Shown here: one piece after another, positions 35,370 to 45,552 of the stretch
Layout of the letters: every line of letters starts with the position of its first letter
Position numbering within the stretch: the first letter of the stretch is position 1
Assembly: GCA_015295985.1 (NCBI GenBank)
Contig: DVDX01000004.1
Location: forward strand, 94,174 to 158,173
Direction of reading: 5' to 3'
Length of the DNA: 64,000 bases
From: Synechococcus sp. M44_DOE_062
GTDB taxonomy: Bacteria > Cyanobacteriota > Cyanobacteriia > Thermostichales > Thermostichaceae
The notes under the pieces: generated by a model
What the model was told of the DNA's origin: nothing
Databases searched by the model: none
What the model saw: only the letters and a program-made list of their open reading frames with translations
Translations under genes and position numbers: made by a program

Positions 35370-38067
35370 CTATGATGGTTTGCTGTCGGGGCTGGGGGAG
35401 ATCAAATCTGGGCCGATGCTGTAGGAGGAGCCACGGTAACTGGGTTTGGGGTTGAGCTTGTCTTGGAAGCGGGTGATGATCTGAATGGCGCGCTGCACAT
35501 CTGCCGGAAAGATCACCACCAGGTCTCCGGGTTCGGCTTTTTCCAAAGCGGTTTCGATGGCAGTTGCCTCATCCAAAATCTCCTGCAGGCGATCCCCTGC
35601 CTTTTCCTGTTCCCAGCCCTGCCGGATCAGGGCGGCCACCTCGCCTGGCTCCCGTCCTCGCCGGTCATCATCTTCTTTGACGATGGCTTGGTCGAACATG
35701 CGCGCCGCCAGGACGCCCAACTCTCGCAGGTCGCTGTTGCGCCGATCCCCAGGCCCGCCGATGACCCCGATTTTTTGCTGGCAATCCCAGCGCTCTAGGG
35801 TACTTTGAATGGCTTCATAACCTGCCGGGTTGTGGGCATAGTCCACCAGCACCTGGTAGCCCCCCACATCGAACAAGTTGAGGCGACCAGGGGTTTGGGC
35901 CACAGAACTGGTGAAGGTGCCCAGCGCCATGCGGATGTCGTCAATGGAAACCCCGTGCAGGAAGGCTGCCAAGGTGGCGGCCAGGGCATTTTGGATCATG
36001 AAGCTGGCCTTACCGGAGAGGGTGAGGGGAATGTTGCTGACATCTTCGATGCGCAGTTTCCAGCCCCGTTTCAAAATGGAGATGTGACCCTCTTCATAGA
36101 CAGCCGCCGTGCCCCCGGAAGCAATGTGCTTTTGAATGAGGGGATTTTCCGGGTTCATGCTGAAATAGGCCACTGTCGCCTTGACATTGGCGGCCATGGC
36201 TGCCACCAGGCCATCGTCGGCATTCAGGACGGCGTAGCCCCGCTCGTGTACCGCTTCCACCAAGACGGATTTGACGCGGGCCATGTCTTCTAGGGTTTCG
36301 ATATCCCCCAACCCCAGGTGATCCGAGGTAACGTTGAGCACCACGCCGATATCGCATTCCGGAAACCCCAGCCCCTCTCGCAAAATGCCACCTCGCGCTG
36401 TTTCCAGCACCGCCACTTCTACGGTGGGATCCCTGAGCACCAGGCGGGCGCTGTGGGGGCCGGTCATGTCTCCCTTGGCAATTTGATGGTTTTGGATGTA
36501 AACGCCATCGGTGGTGGTGAAGCCAACCCGCTTGCCGATGCCTTTGAGGATGTGGGCGATCAAGCGGGTGGTGGTGGTTTTGCCGTTGGTGCCGGTGACG
36601 GCCAGGATGGGGATGCGGGTGTGGCTGCCGGGGGGAAAGAGCATGTCGATGATGGGCTCGGCCACGTTGCGCGGGATCCCTTCGCTGGGGGCCAGGTGCA
36701 TGCGCAAACCCGGAGAAGCGTTCACCTCGACGATGCCGCCCCCGGTTTCGTTAACGGGCTGGGCGATGTCCGGACAGATGAGATCGATGCCCGCCACATC
36801 TAGGCCGATGATCTGGGCTGCCCGTTCGGCGATGAAGGCGTTGTAGGGGTGGATGATGTCGGTGCAATCGACGGCAATGCTGCCGGTGCTCAGGTTGGCC
36901 GTGGACTTGAGGGTGCAATGTTCTCCTTCGGGCAGCACTGTATCCAGGGTGTAGCCTTTGCTTTCGAGGATGCGCAGGGTCATGTCGTCAACGCTGATTT
37001 GGGTCAGCACGTTTTCGTGGCCAAACCCCCGTCGCGGATCCCTGTTGACTTCATCGATCAGCTCTTGAATGGTGGAGCGGCCATCTCCCACCACATAGGC
37101 TGGGATCCGTTTAGCCACGGCCACCAGCTTGTTGTTGATCACCAGCAGGCGGTAGTCATACCCCACCAGGTGCTTTTCCACCAACACCACATCGGAGTAT
37201 TGGCTGGCGGCATCGTAGGCAATCTCGGCGGCTTCCAGGTTGGTGATGTTAACGGTAATGCCCTTGCCGTGGTTGGCGTTGAGGGGCTTGATCACCACCG
37301 GAAAGCCTCCCACATCCTCGATGGTGGCTGCCAACTCGCTGCGGCGACGCACCGTATAGCCCTTGGGCACCGGGATCCCCATGTCCCGCAGCAGTTCTTT
37401 GGTGGCCCGTTTGTCGGCGGCCAGGTCGGCAGCAATAATGCTGGTTTTTTCGGTGGTGGTGGCTTCAATGCGCTGTCTGATAGACGCCGTACCCCAGTTG
37501 CACCAGGGATCCCTTGTTGAGGCGCAGATAGGGGATCCCGCGTAGGGCGGCCTCATCCAGCAAAGCTTGGGTGCTGGGGCCAAAGCGGACGTTTTCTCGA
37601 ATCTCTCGCAACTCTTGGATGTCCAGCTCCAGGTCGCGGCGGTAGTCTTCTCCATCCACCAAAGCTTGACAGAGGTAGACCGCAGCTTTAGCTGCAAAGC
37701 GTCCGGCCTCTGCCTCTTGATACTCGAACACCACGTTGTAGGTGCCAGGGGTAGAGGTTTCGCGGGTGCGGCCAAAATCCACTTTCATGCCAGCCAAGGT
37801 CTGCAGCTCCAAGGCCACATGCTCCACCACATGGCCCATGAGGGTGCCTTCTTCCACCCGTTGTAAGAATCCCCCATAGCAGCCACGGGAGCACTGATGT
37901 TCCCACAGTCCCGGCAACAGGGTCTGTAACCTTTCCTTGAAACCCGGGATGGTGTTGGTGGGCCGCTCCTGCAAGTCTTCCAGATCAAGCCGCATTTGAA
38001 TCAGCTTGTGACGACGAATGCTCCAGTAGTTGGGGCCACTGAGAACGCGGATGGATCGGATGCGCAT
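35370..38067 (-). pseudogene. cphA: cyanophycin synthetase, frameshifted
   Basis: CphA polymerises Asp and Arg into the nitrogen reserve cyanophycin. The N-terminal piece starts MRIRSIRVLSGPNYWSIRRH (ATG 38067) and runs to LVQLGYGVYQ. The rest, in another frame, continues RQRIEATTTEKTSIIAADLA with the ATP-grasp domain and then the Mur-ligase-like domain with AVTGTNGKTTTTRLIAHIL. At about 37473-37479 (minus strand TATCAGACAGCGC) four extra bases separate CAG from CGC. Removing them gives one frame of about 898 residues, normal for CphA. The N-terminal stop is at 37465. Unless frameshifting occurs, no full enzyme is made. Confidence 0.85.
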
Positions 38068-38309
38068 AGGGCTAGGGGAAACAGCGGGGAAGGGGACAGA
38101 CAACTTGTGCTTGTCTCAGAATGCCGGTGCAGGAAACTTCCAAGGACTAGGTTCCACTAAAGCGACCAGCCCTAATCTACACTCCCTTTGCCGGGGTCGA
38201 GAAAGAGTATCCTTGAATACGATTTTTCGGCAGGTGAGCAAGGTTAAGACAACGCAATGGATCCCGCTTGCCTGTCTCAGTACAGTGGGGGCAGACGGGT
38301 TGCCTGGAC

Positions 38310-40610
38310 ATGGAGAAAACCTATCTGCTGGGGTTGGGCTGGATCTTGGGCCTGCTGGTGCGGGCTTGGCCCCAGGCTGCCGGATGGGGCTGGGGGATCC
38401 CTCTGGGGGTGGGGCTGGCGGGATCCCTGCTGTGTCGGCGGCGACTGCGTTTGGCCCGCACTTGGCTGGCAATGGGGCTGGTGGGGTGTCTGGCTTGGAG
38501 TTACCTGGGTTGGCGGCAACCTTTTCCCAGGCCGACAGATATCAGTCTGTTGGCCCCCCAGCCGCAGATGAGCTTGGTGGGCACTGTCCTCTCGGAACCT
38601 CGTCCCACCCGCAGCGAACGGCTGCAATTTTGGCTGAGAGCAGAGCAGGTGTTGGAAGCCGACTCCACGGCTCGCTTGGTCTCTGGCAAGCTCTACGTCA
38701 CCACCAGCCCTGTTCGCGCTACTCGGACAGAGTCCTTTGCTCGACCAGGAGGGGATTTGCACCCCAACCAACGGGTGTGCCTGACGGGATCCCTGTACCT
38801 GCCCAGTCCGGCCTTGAACCCAGGCAGCTTTGATTTTCAAGCCTACCTGCAGCGCCAGGGGGCTTTTGCCGGCTTCAGTGCTCGCGAGGTGATCCCGCAG
38901 CCGGGGGGAGGAGGTTGGGGGGGCTGGGTGTTGCGGCGGCGGGTGCGGGAGGCGTTCACCACTGGGCTAGGAGAGCGGCAGGGGAATCTGTTGGCTTCCT
39001 TGGTGTTGGGATCCCGGGCCGCCCAATTGGATTTTGACTTGCAGGATGCCTTCCGGGAAATCGGCATGGCCCATGCGCTGGCCGCTTCTGGGTTTCATGT
39101 GTCGTTGTTGGTGGGGGTGGTCTTTGTGCTGACGCGCCGACTGGCGGTGCGCCTGCAGCAGGGGATCATTCTGGCAGTGCTGGGGCTTTATATCGCCCTG
39201 ACGGGGTTCAGCCCTTCGGTGTTGCGGGCAGCACTGATGGGGGCAGCAGCCATGGTGGTGCTGACGGAGCCGCGCCTGCAGGGAAAAGTTAGGCTCAATC
39301 CGCTGGGCACGCTGCTGGTGGCGGCAGTGGTGTTGTTGATCTATCAGCCCATGTGGATTACGGATCTGGGTTTCCAGCTCAGCTTTGCTGCCACCCTGGG
39401 CCTGCTGGTGGGCACAGCTCCCACCGTTTCCCGCTTGGACTTTTTGCCCCCGGCAGTGGCCACCGCTTTGGCCGTTCCTCTGGCCGCCCAGATCTGGACT
39501 TTGCCGCTGCAAGTGGCCATCTTTGGCCGCATCCCCACCTATTCGCTGCTGGCCAATCCGCTGCTGATGATTCTGTTGCTGCCGCTGCTGGTGGCGGGGT
39601 TCGGGGTGGCCTTTGTGGCTTTGCTCTCTCCAGGGCTGGGATCCCTGTTGGCAAAGCCCCTAGGGCTGCTCATCACGCCTTTGATCAACTGGGTGAGCTG
39701 GATAGCCAGTTGGCCCTTCAGCTCCTACTACACCGGCGGAATTTCTCTGCTCCAGTGTTTGCTCCTCTACGGCGTGCTGGTGGCCGCGACCTTTTGGCCG
39801 CGGTGGCAACGGGCTTTCCGCTGGCAGGGTACTGCCTTGATCCTGGTCGGGATCCTGTTGGGGCCGGGGTTGTGGCCGGGGCCAGCCGTTCAGATCACCG
39901 CCCTGGCCAGTGGACGGATTCCCATCCTGGCCATTCAAGCAGAAGGACGCCACCTCTTGCTCAACAGCGGGGATCCCCGCCTGGCAGAACGCACAGTACT
40001 GCCCTTTTTGCGGCAGCGGGGCCTGCGCCGTCTGGATGGGGCGGTGGTCATGACCTCTGCCGGCTCTGCCAATGGCGGCTGGGAGATCCTGCTGTCAGCT
40101 TTCTCCAAAGGACTCCGTCCCGCCAGCGCAATTGGTCAATTCTGGGATGGGGGAGGGGCCAATGCTGCTTCCGAAAGTTACCTGCACTCCCTCAGTGCCG
40201 TGCAGGCTGCCGGGATCCCCTATCGAGTGTTGCGGCCTGCCGACCGGATCCCAGTGTCGCAGCGGTTGAGCCTGCAGGCCATCCACACCAACCCCCTGGT
40301 GTTGACCTTAGAGGCAGAGGGATCCCATTGGCTGCTGCTGGGCTCTGCCGGCACCCATGTGCAAGCCGAGCTGACCGGATCCCCGCTGATGCCGGCTCAG
40401 ATCGACTGGCTGTGGTGGGATGGGGGATCCCTGATTCTGGATCTTTTGGAGCGCTTTCAAGTGCAGGCGGGCATTAGCTCTGGCCCTGTCAGCGAAGCAG
40501 TGGCTGCCTGGTTTCGGCAAAAACAACGGCACCTCTACGTAGCCGATCAGTCTGGAGCGGTGAGCTGGTCGCGACGAGGGGTGCAAACCCTGAGGGCGCA
40601 ATTGGATTGA
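38310..40610 (+). CDS. comEC: ComEC/Rec2-family competence protein
   Basis: A 766-residue DNA-uptake channel protein of the inner membrane. Several N-terminal helices, an OB-like region (VGTVLSEPRPTRSERLQFWL), then the Competence domain with GLGERQGNLLASLVLGSRA, MAHALAASGFHVSLLVGVVF and ITDLGFQLSFAATLGLLVG. The C-terminal metallo-beta-lactamase-like domain lacks the HxHxDH motif: the place reads VVMTSAGSANGGWEILLSAF. Two repeat copies are in frame, at 38712-38737 (SPVRATRTESFAR) and 40107-40131 (SKGLRPASAIG). The start is ATG 38310; an upstream GTG is possible but less natural. Confidence 0.9.
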   Translation: MEKTYLLGLGWILGLLVRAWPQAAGWGWGIPLGVGLAGSLLCRRRLRLARTWLAMGLVGCLAWSYLGWRQPFPRPTDISLLAPQPQMSLVGTVLSEPRPTRSERLQFWLRAEQVLEADSTARLVSGKLYVTTSPVRATRTESFARPGGDLHPNQRVCLTGSLYLPSPALNPGSFDFQAYLQRQGAFAGFSAREVIPQPGGGGWGGWVLRRRVREAFTTGLGERQGNLLASLVLGSRAAQLDFDLQDAFREIGMAHALAASGFHVSLLVGVVFVLTRRLAVRLQQGIILAVLGLYIALTGFSPSVLRAALMGAAAMVVLTEPRLQGKVRLNPLGTLLVAAVVLLIYQPMWITDLGFQLSFAATLGLLVGTAPTVSRLDFLPPAVATALAVPLAAQIWTLPLQVAIFGRIPTYSLLANPLLMILLLPLLVAGFGVAFVALLSPGLGSLLAKPLGLLITPLINWVSWIASWPFSSYYTGGISLLQCLLLYGVLVAATFWPRWQRAFRWQGTALILVGILLGPGLWPGPAVQITALASGRIPILAIQAEGRHLLLNSGDPRLAERTVLPFLRQRGLRRLDGAVVMTSAGSANGGWEILLSAFSKGLRPASAIGQFWDGGGANAASESYLHSLSAVQAAGIPYRVLRPADRIPVSQRLSLQAIHTNPLVLTLEAEGSHWLLLGSAGTHVQAELTGSPLMPAQIDWLWWDGGSLILDLLERFQVQAGISSGPVSEAVAAWFRQKQRHLYVADQSGAVSWSRRGVQTLRAQLD

Positions 40611-40779
40611 GCAGCGCTGTAGTCTGGGGTACAGGCTTGATGGGGTTGGGGTAGAAAAGCTTGCAGGTTCCCAAACAAAGTGGGAGAGAGGCTGGGCAGG
40701 GCAAAGGGACAAGGAAGGTCTCAGATGGATTTCAGAATAGCTACAGAAGCCGATCTCCTCCAGCAGCGGTTCTTTGCGC
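40611..40779. other. convergent spacer after comEC
   Basis: About 170 bases between convergent genes. Short frames exist but none is convincing. No clear terminator hairpin with a T-run was seen. Confidence 0.35.
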
Positions 40780-41055
40780 CTACACCTGCAGGGGTTCTCT
40801 GGGACAAGCAGGCAGCCGCCAGCACATCTCCAGCCAGTTTTTTAGCTCCTCAGGTTGGCCCATGAGGCTCATCTCCACCAGCAGAATGGCGGCTCGGTCG
40901 GCGGCTCCTTTGGATCCCAGACGAATTAAAGCAGACAGGCTTTCTTCCCGCCAGCAGACGGATACCCCCTGCCGGATCAAGGCCTGGGCGGCAGCGGGAA
41001 TACACGCAAGTGGCACCTGGATGTCTCGCCGCTCGTAGTCAATAGTAGGTAGCAT
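40780..41055 (-). CDS. hypothetical protein, 91 residues
   Basis: A soluble protein starting MLPTIDYERRDIQVPLACIP and containing SALIRLGSKGAADRAAILLV, with a helical C-terminus (MGQPEELKNWLEMCWRLP). Composition and codon use fit a real gene. No known domain, no export signal. It is divergent from the SPFH genes. Confidence 0.55.
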   Translation of the reverse strand: MLPTIDYERRDIQVPLACIPAAAQALIRQGVSVCWREESLSALIRLGSKGAADRAAILLVEMSLMGQPEELKNWLEMCWRLPACPREPLQV

Positions 41056-41307
41056 GAACGGCAGCCCAAATCTTTATTAATTATGTTTTAATCTTCTTCC
41101 ATTTTCGCCCGTCCACCACAGGTCTTTGCGAAGTATGAAGTAACCTTTTGTGAACTTTGTGAACATCTGGACATCTCTCAGAAGGTTGGGCGAAAGGCTG
41201 GGCGAGAAGGACAGGGATCCCTGTAGAAGGCTTAAAAGATAGCAGCAATTTCTCAGCCTCATTTCCCCACAGCCCCGAGAATGGCAGCATGCGCAGGAGA
41301 TCGAGAG

Positions 41308-42111
41308 ATGCGAGCAGAAGGTTGGGAGAGGCGAGTTGGTCGCTGGTTGCCCAAGGCCACCCTTGCCGGAGCCGTGTTGATCCTGGTGGCGATGGGCAGG
41401 CCGCTGCGATTGGTGGGCAACGGAGAAAATATGGTGGTGTTCACCTGGGGAGGGGGGGTGAGCCCGACGGCTTTACAGCCAGGTCTGCATTGGGTGCCGC
41501 CTTTTGTTTCTCGAACAGTTATCTTTGATGTAAAAACCCAGGCTCTGACCTGGAAAGACAACGACCCAACCGCCTACGCGCCGCGGCTGGTGGCTCTTTC
41601 TCAGGATGGTCAGCAGATTGCGGCTGAGGCGACGCTGCAGTTTCGCATTGTGGATGCCCCCAAGGTCTACACGCAATTGGGGGAGAACTACCTGGATCGC
41701 ATCGCTCCCATTGTTCGGTCGGTCATCCTGAACGAGACCAGCGGCTTTTCCGCCCAGGCCCTGTATTCCACGGAGCGCCCACTGCTGCAAGGACAAATTC
41801 GGGAACAGGTGGCTCTTCTGCTGAAGGAATACGGCATCGAGGTTTTGGATTTTCTACTGCGGGATGTGGATTTCGATCCCGATTTTGTAGCGGCCATTGA
41901 GGCAAAGACCATTGCCGAAAATCAACTGGCGCAAAAGCAATTTGAGATCGAGCAGGCTCGCCAAGATGCCCGCACCATCGTTTCTCAAGCGGAGGCAGAA
42001 GCCGGTCAATTGCGGGCCAAAGCGCAGGCCCTCACCCAAAATCCGCAGTACTTAGAAGTAGTGAAAGCCGCAGTACTGGGATCCCGCCTGGAAACTTTGA
42101 TCACCAAATAG
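41308..42111 (+). CDS. SPFH/prohibitin-domain protein
   Basis: A 267-residue membrane-anchored protein. One N-terminal membrane helix (residues about 12-30, ATLAGAVLILVAMG), then the SPFH band-7 domain (VFTWGGGVSPTALQPGLHWV, DVKTQALTWKDND, GLR-like EATLQFRIVDAPKVYTQLGE), and an Ala/Glu/Gln-rich coiled coil (IAENQLAQKQFEIEQARQDA). It forms membrane-associated oligomers by family analogy with prohibitin. ATG 41308 has GGAG 8 bases upstream; the 41281 ATG gives a longer N-terminus. It is followed by a second SPFH gene, 83 bases on. Confidence 0.85.
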   Translation: MRAEGWERRVGRWLPKATLAGAVLILVAMGRPLRLVGNGENMVVFTWGGGVSPTALQPGLHWVPPFVSRTVIFDVKTQALTWKDNDPTAYAPRLVALSQDGQQIAAEATLQFRIVDAPKVYTQLGENYLDRIAPIVRSVILNETSGFSAQALYSTERPLLQGQIREQVALLLKEYGIEVLDFLLRDVDFDPDFVAAIEAKTIAENQLAQKQFEIEQARQDARTIVSQAEAEAGQLRAKAQALTQNPQYLEVVKAAVLGSRLETLITK

Positions 42112-42194
42112 ATAACTCAATAGAAAATCAATCCTTTTGGCTCAGCCCCAGTTTCTTCAGCTCTTCTTACCAACTCTCAAACGGAGCAGCCGCC

Positions 42195-43133
42195 ATGTAT
42201 CCAACAGGAGAAGCACCCCACAGCAGAGCCGGTTGGCTAACCGCGGGAGGGATCGCCCTCTTGGCGGCTCTAGGGATGTTCCGCTCTTGCCTATATGTCA
42301 CTTTGCCCGGACATGCCACTGTAGTGTTTAATACCTTTTCCGGGTTGCAAAAGGGGCGGGTAGAATTGCCGGGGGTCATCTTCCGGATCCCGGGGATCGA
42401 GACGCCGATCACCTACACCGTGCTCACCCGCGTTTGGGAGTTTACCAACAACCCTGCCTCGGCCAATGCCATCAGCAACGCCATCACCGTGAACACCGCC
42501 GATGGACAAGCCTTTGCCATCGATGTAGCGATTGCCCTCAAGCCCAACCTCACCACTTTGGACGAGCTGCACGCCAACATCGGCGAGAACTATCTGTCCA
42601 CGGTGGTGGTGCCGGTGGTGCGCTCCAAAATCCGGGATATCTCCGCCTCTTTCGATTCGGAAGACTTTTACCGGAAAAGCCAGCGAGCTGCTATCGAACA
42701 ACGGGCGCTGGACTTGATCCGCCAAGAGATGCCCACCGTCAACCGCGACGGCCAAACCTTGCCTTTGGTACAGGTGGAGGGCCTGTTTCTGGGCAACCCT
42801 GATTTCCCACAAGCCCTGCGAGATTCCATTGAACGCAAACAGGTGGCCTCGATTACGGCACAAACGGCGGCAGTACGGGCGCAAATTCAGGAAAAAGAGA
42901 CCGAGCGGCTGCTGATCTTGGCGGCGGCGAACCAGCGGGCCATTGAGCTGAAAGGACAAGCGGCAGCGCAGAACGCGCAACTGGCGGATCTGCTGTTCTA
43001 CGAGAAGCTGCAAGAGCGCATCCAAAATCCAACGGACTCGCTGCCCCCTTTGCGCATCATCCGCGTTGAGGGAGATGCCACCGTGTTTCTCAATGTGGAT
43101 CCCCATCAGGCAGCCCTGCAAAGAGGGCAGTAG
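42195..43133 (+). CDS. SPFH-domain protein, second copy
   Basis: A 312-residue protein with one N-terminal helix (GWLTAGGIALLAALGMF), the SPFH domain (GHATVVFNTFSGLQKG, VELPGVIFRIPGIETP, NTADGQAFAIDVAIALKP, NIGENYLSTVVVPVVRSK) and a coiled-coil tail (RAQIQEKETERLLILAAANQ). Similar in plan to, but clearly diverged from, its upstream neighbour. The two may form a mixed complex. Function beyond membrane scaffolding is not shown. Confidence 0.85.
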   Translation: MYPTGEAPHSRAGWLTAGGIALLAALGMFRSCLYVTLPGHATVVFNTFSGLQKGRVELPGVIFRIPGIETPITYTVLTRVWEFTNNPASANAISNAITVNTADGQAFAIDVAIALKPNLTTLDELHANIGENYLSTVVVPVVRSKIRDISASFDSEDFYRKSQRAAIEQRALDLIRQEMPTVNRDGQTLPLVQVEGLFLGNPDFPQALRDSIERKQVASITAQTAAVRAQIQEKETERLLILAAANQRAIELKGQAAAQNAQLADLLFYEKLQERIQNPTDSLPPLRIIRVEGDATVFLNVDPHQAALQRGQ

Positions 43134-43327
43134 GTTCAGCGAAGTTGCGGAGTACAGTCTTAAAACTTTGACTCTAGAGTAGGTCTGGGTACGAGGGCTG
43201 AGGGATGCCGTTTGAGTTTGTTGGCACCCTACCGCCAAGTGTCTGGACTGGGATCCCTTGTGGGGTTGCGCCGAATCCAGCTGAGGGGGAAAGCTCGTAC
43301 TCGATGCAAGACTAGATTTTGACTGCC

Positions 43328-44353
43328 ATGAACTCCCGCCTGACCCACACCCCCTTTCCTCGTCTGAACCCAAAGCTGGCGGAGGCGGATCATGTTTTGG
43401 TGGTGGACGATCAGGCCAGCAGCCGCCTCTACATCGGTGAGCTGTTGCGGTCGGCCCACTTCCGCGTGAGCGAGGCCACCAACGGCGAAGAGGCTTTGGA
43501 AGCTGTGGAGCGGTTTCGGCCAGACTTGGTGCTGCTGGATGTGCTGATGCCCAATATGAGCGGGTTTGATGTTTGCCGGCAACTGAAGGCCAATGAGCTG
43601 ACCCGCCTGATCCCCGTTGTGCTGATCACCGCTCTGACCGACCGCTCCAATCGCCTGATGGCCATGCAGGTGGGGGCTGACGACATTTTGACCAAGCCCT
43701 TCGATCATGTGGAGCTGCTGGCGCGGGTACGCTCATCCATCTACCAAAAGCGCTTGAACGAAGACCTGGATCACACCGCCAGGGTGTTGTTTGCCATTGC
43801 CCGCGCTGTGGAAAGTCGGGATCCCACCACGGGTGACCATTGCGAACGCTTGGTGGCTATGGGGGAACAGTTTGGCCGTTACCTGGGGCTGTCTCGCCAA
43901 CAGATCAAGGCCCTGCGCTGGGGGGGCTACCTGCACGACATCGGCAAAGTCGGGATCCCGGATGCGATTTTGTGCAAGCAGGGCAAGCATACCCCGGAAG
44001 AATGGGAGATCATGAAGTCTCACGTGTTGATCGGCGAGGACATTTGTCGGGGCTTGCGCACCATGCAGGATGTGCTGCCGATCATCCGCCACCACCACGA
44101 GCGTTGGGATGGCAGTGGCTACCCGGATGGGCTGGCAGGCGAAGAGATTCCCCTGTTGGCCCGCGTCTTTCAAGTGATCGACATCTTCGACGCTCTGATC
44201 TCCCCTCGCCCCTACAAACCCGCCTTGACTGCAAAACAGGCCATAGAAGTGCTGCGGGAGGAAACCCGCAAGGGCTGGCGGGATCCGAACTTGGTGCGCG
44301 AGTTTTGTGACTTTATGTTCGTCACCGCCTTTAATTTGGTGGAGGCGGGATAG
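43328..44353 (+). CDS. response regulator with HD-GYP domain (RpfG-like)
   Basis: A 341-residue two-domain protein. The receiver domain (residues about 20-140) has the acidic pair VVDDQASSR, the phospho-acceptor Asp in DLVLLDVLMPNMSG, the Thr/Ser in VVLITALTDR, and Lys in DDILTKPFDH. The HD-GYP domain follows with GGYLHDIGKVGIPDAIL, HHHERWDGSGYPDGLAGEEI and DIFDAL, so all metal ligands and the GYP triplet are present. It likely hydrolyses cyclic di-GMP when phosphorylated. ATG 43328 is taken; TTG 43319 is possible. No kinase adjacent; it overlaps comF convergently by 23 bases. Confidence 0.9.
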   Translation: MNSRLTHTPFPRLNPKLAEADHVLVVDDQASSRLYIGELLRSAHFRVSEATNGEEALEAVERFRPDLVLLDVLMPNMSGFDVCRQLKANELTRLIPVVLITALTDRSNRLMAMQVGADDILTKPFDHVELLARVRSSIYQKRLNEDLDHTARVLFAIARAVESRDPTTGDHCERLVAMGEQFGRYLGLSRQQIKALRWGGYLHDIGKVGIPDAILCKQGKHTPEEWEIMKSHVLIGEDICRGLRTMQDVLPIIRHHHERWDGSGYPDGLAGEEIPLLARVFQVIDIFDALISPRPYKPALTAKQAIEVLREETRKGWRDPNLVREFCDFMFVTAFNLVEAG

Positions 44354-45035
44354 GGTCTGGGGATCCAGGCCAGGCCGGACAAGCAGCTTTCGGGGTTTGG
44401 GCGACGACAATTACCCCGGCTACAGGGATCCCGGCAGCGGCCAATACCTGCTGCGCGGCTTGCACGGTGGAGCCGGTGGTGTAGATGTCATCCACCAGCA
44501 ATACCGGTGTGGCCGGAACCTGTTTCAGGGCAAAGGCCCCGGACAAGTTGTGCTGTCGTTGCAGCGGGTTGAGCTCATGTTGAGCCGCTGTAGCCCGCAC
44601 CCGCACCAGAGCCTCAGGCAAATGTCTTAGACCTGTCCGCTGGCAAAAGGCTTGGCTGATCAGGGCGGCTTGGTTGTAGCCCCGTTGCCGCAGGCGCTCC
44701 CCATGAAGCGGGATGGGCACCACCGTGTAGTCCGAGCTGTAGGCCCTACGGGAGCCTGAAGAGGTTGAGTGGCTTTCCATCCAACGGGATCCCAGCCATT
44801 CTCCCAAAACCGAGCCAATGCGCCGTTGTCCCTCGTACTTCAGGCAATAGATGGCCCTGCGCAGCGCCCCCCGGTGAATCCCCCAGGCATAAAGCGGCCA
44901 AGGAGCAGTGGTGACCGGCCAGGTGGCGAGGCACTCCGCCTGCAACCGTTTCTGACAGTCTTGACAAAACACGGCCTTGGCAGGGCGTTGGCAGAGTGGA
45001 CAAGGAGGCACAATCCACCAATCCAGCCAGCCCAT
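44331..45035 (-). CDS. comF: ComF-family phosphoribosyltransferase-like protein
   Basis: A 234-residue protein with an N-terminal zinc ribbon (CPLCQRPAKAVFCQDC) and a phosphoribosyltransferase domain whose PRPP motif is VLLVDDIYTTGSTVQAA. ComF assists natural transformation. With comEC and pilD in the same 11 kb this supports natural competence, though the genes are not in one operon. The start is ATG 45035; GTG 45038 is equivalent. AGGTGAT lies upstream. Confidence 0.88.
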   Translation of the reverse strand: MGWLDWWIVPPCPLCQRPAKAVFCQDCQKRLQAECLATWPVTTAPWPLYAWGIHRGALRRAIYCLKYEGQRRIGSVLGEWLGSRWMESHSTSSGSRRAYSSDYTVVPIPLHGERLRQRGYNQAALISQAFCQRTGLRHLPEALVRVRATAAQHELNPLQRQHNLSGAFALKQVPATPVLLVDDIYTTGSTVQAAQQVLAAAGIPVAGVIVVAQTPKAACPAWPGSPDPIPPPPN

Positions 45036-45163
45036 CACCTATCACCTGTTCCTTCTGTCCTGCAGATGTTCTTTAGCTTAGCTGAGGGGGAAACCAGAAG
45101 AGAGTTAGGAGCAAGTGATTCGATTCAACCCTTCTGTTCCCGTCCTGCTACCCTGAGCAACCG

Positions 45164-45477
45164 ATGCGCGCCGCTTCCTTTCTTTACCAGGGTTTTCGAC
45201 TAGGCCTGCGTAACCCCGGCCTGCGCCTTTGGATCCTCTGGGGATTTTGGCCTATCTACTCAGCCCAATCGATGGGATTCCCTCAATGTTGCCAATTGTC
45301 GGAGAATTGGACGACTTGGTTTTGCTGGGCATGCTCTTGACGGAACTGGCGCAAATGGCTCTTGGGGATCCCTTTCGCCCCCAACCCAGTTTCAAGAGTC
45401 CGCCTCAAACAGATGCGTCTTCTGCCTCCAACCCAACCCTGGACATTCAAGCCACTACCCTAGAGACGGATCCCTAA
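45164..45477 (+). pseudogene. DUF1232 protein, apparent frameshift
   Basis: From ATG 45164 one frame gives MRAASFLYQGFRLGLRNPGL ... RLWI, the normal N-terminus of a cyanobacterial DUF1232 protein. The continuation YLLSPIDGIPSMLPIVGELDDLVLLGML, the DUF1232 core, is in another frame. A single base lost near 45237 joins them (W-I-L-L-G-I-L-A-Y). Alternatively a TTG at 45229 could start a shortened protein; the C-terminus is intact to 45477. It lies directly upstream of rpsL. The core is a short membrane hairpin of unknown role. Confidence 0.6.
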
Positions 45478-45552
45478 GTTGACGCTGGGATCCCGCCTTG
45501 CTAGGATTCAATATCGCCAGATAAGTTAAGCCGTGACCTTCTTTGCCAACCC

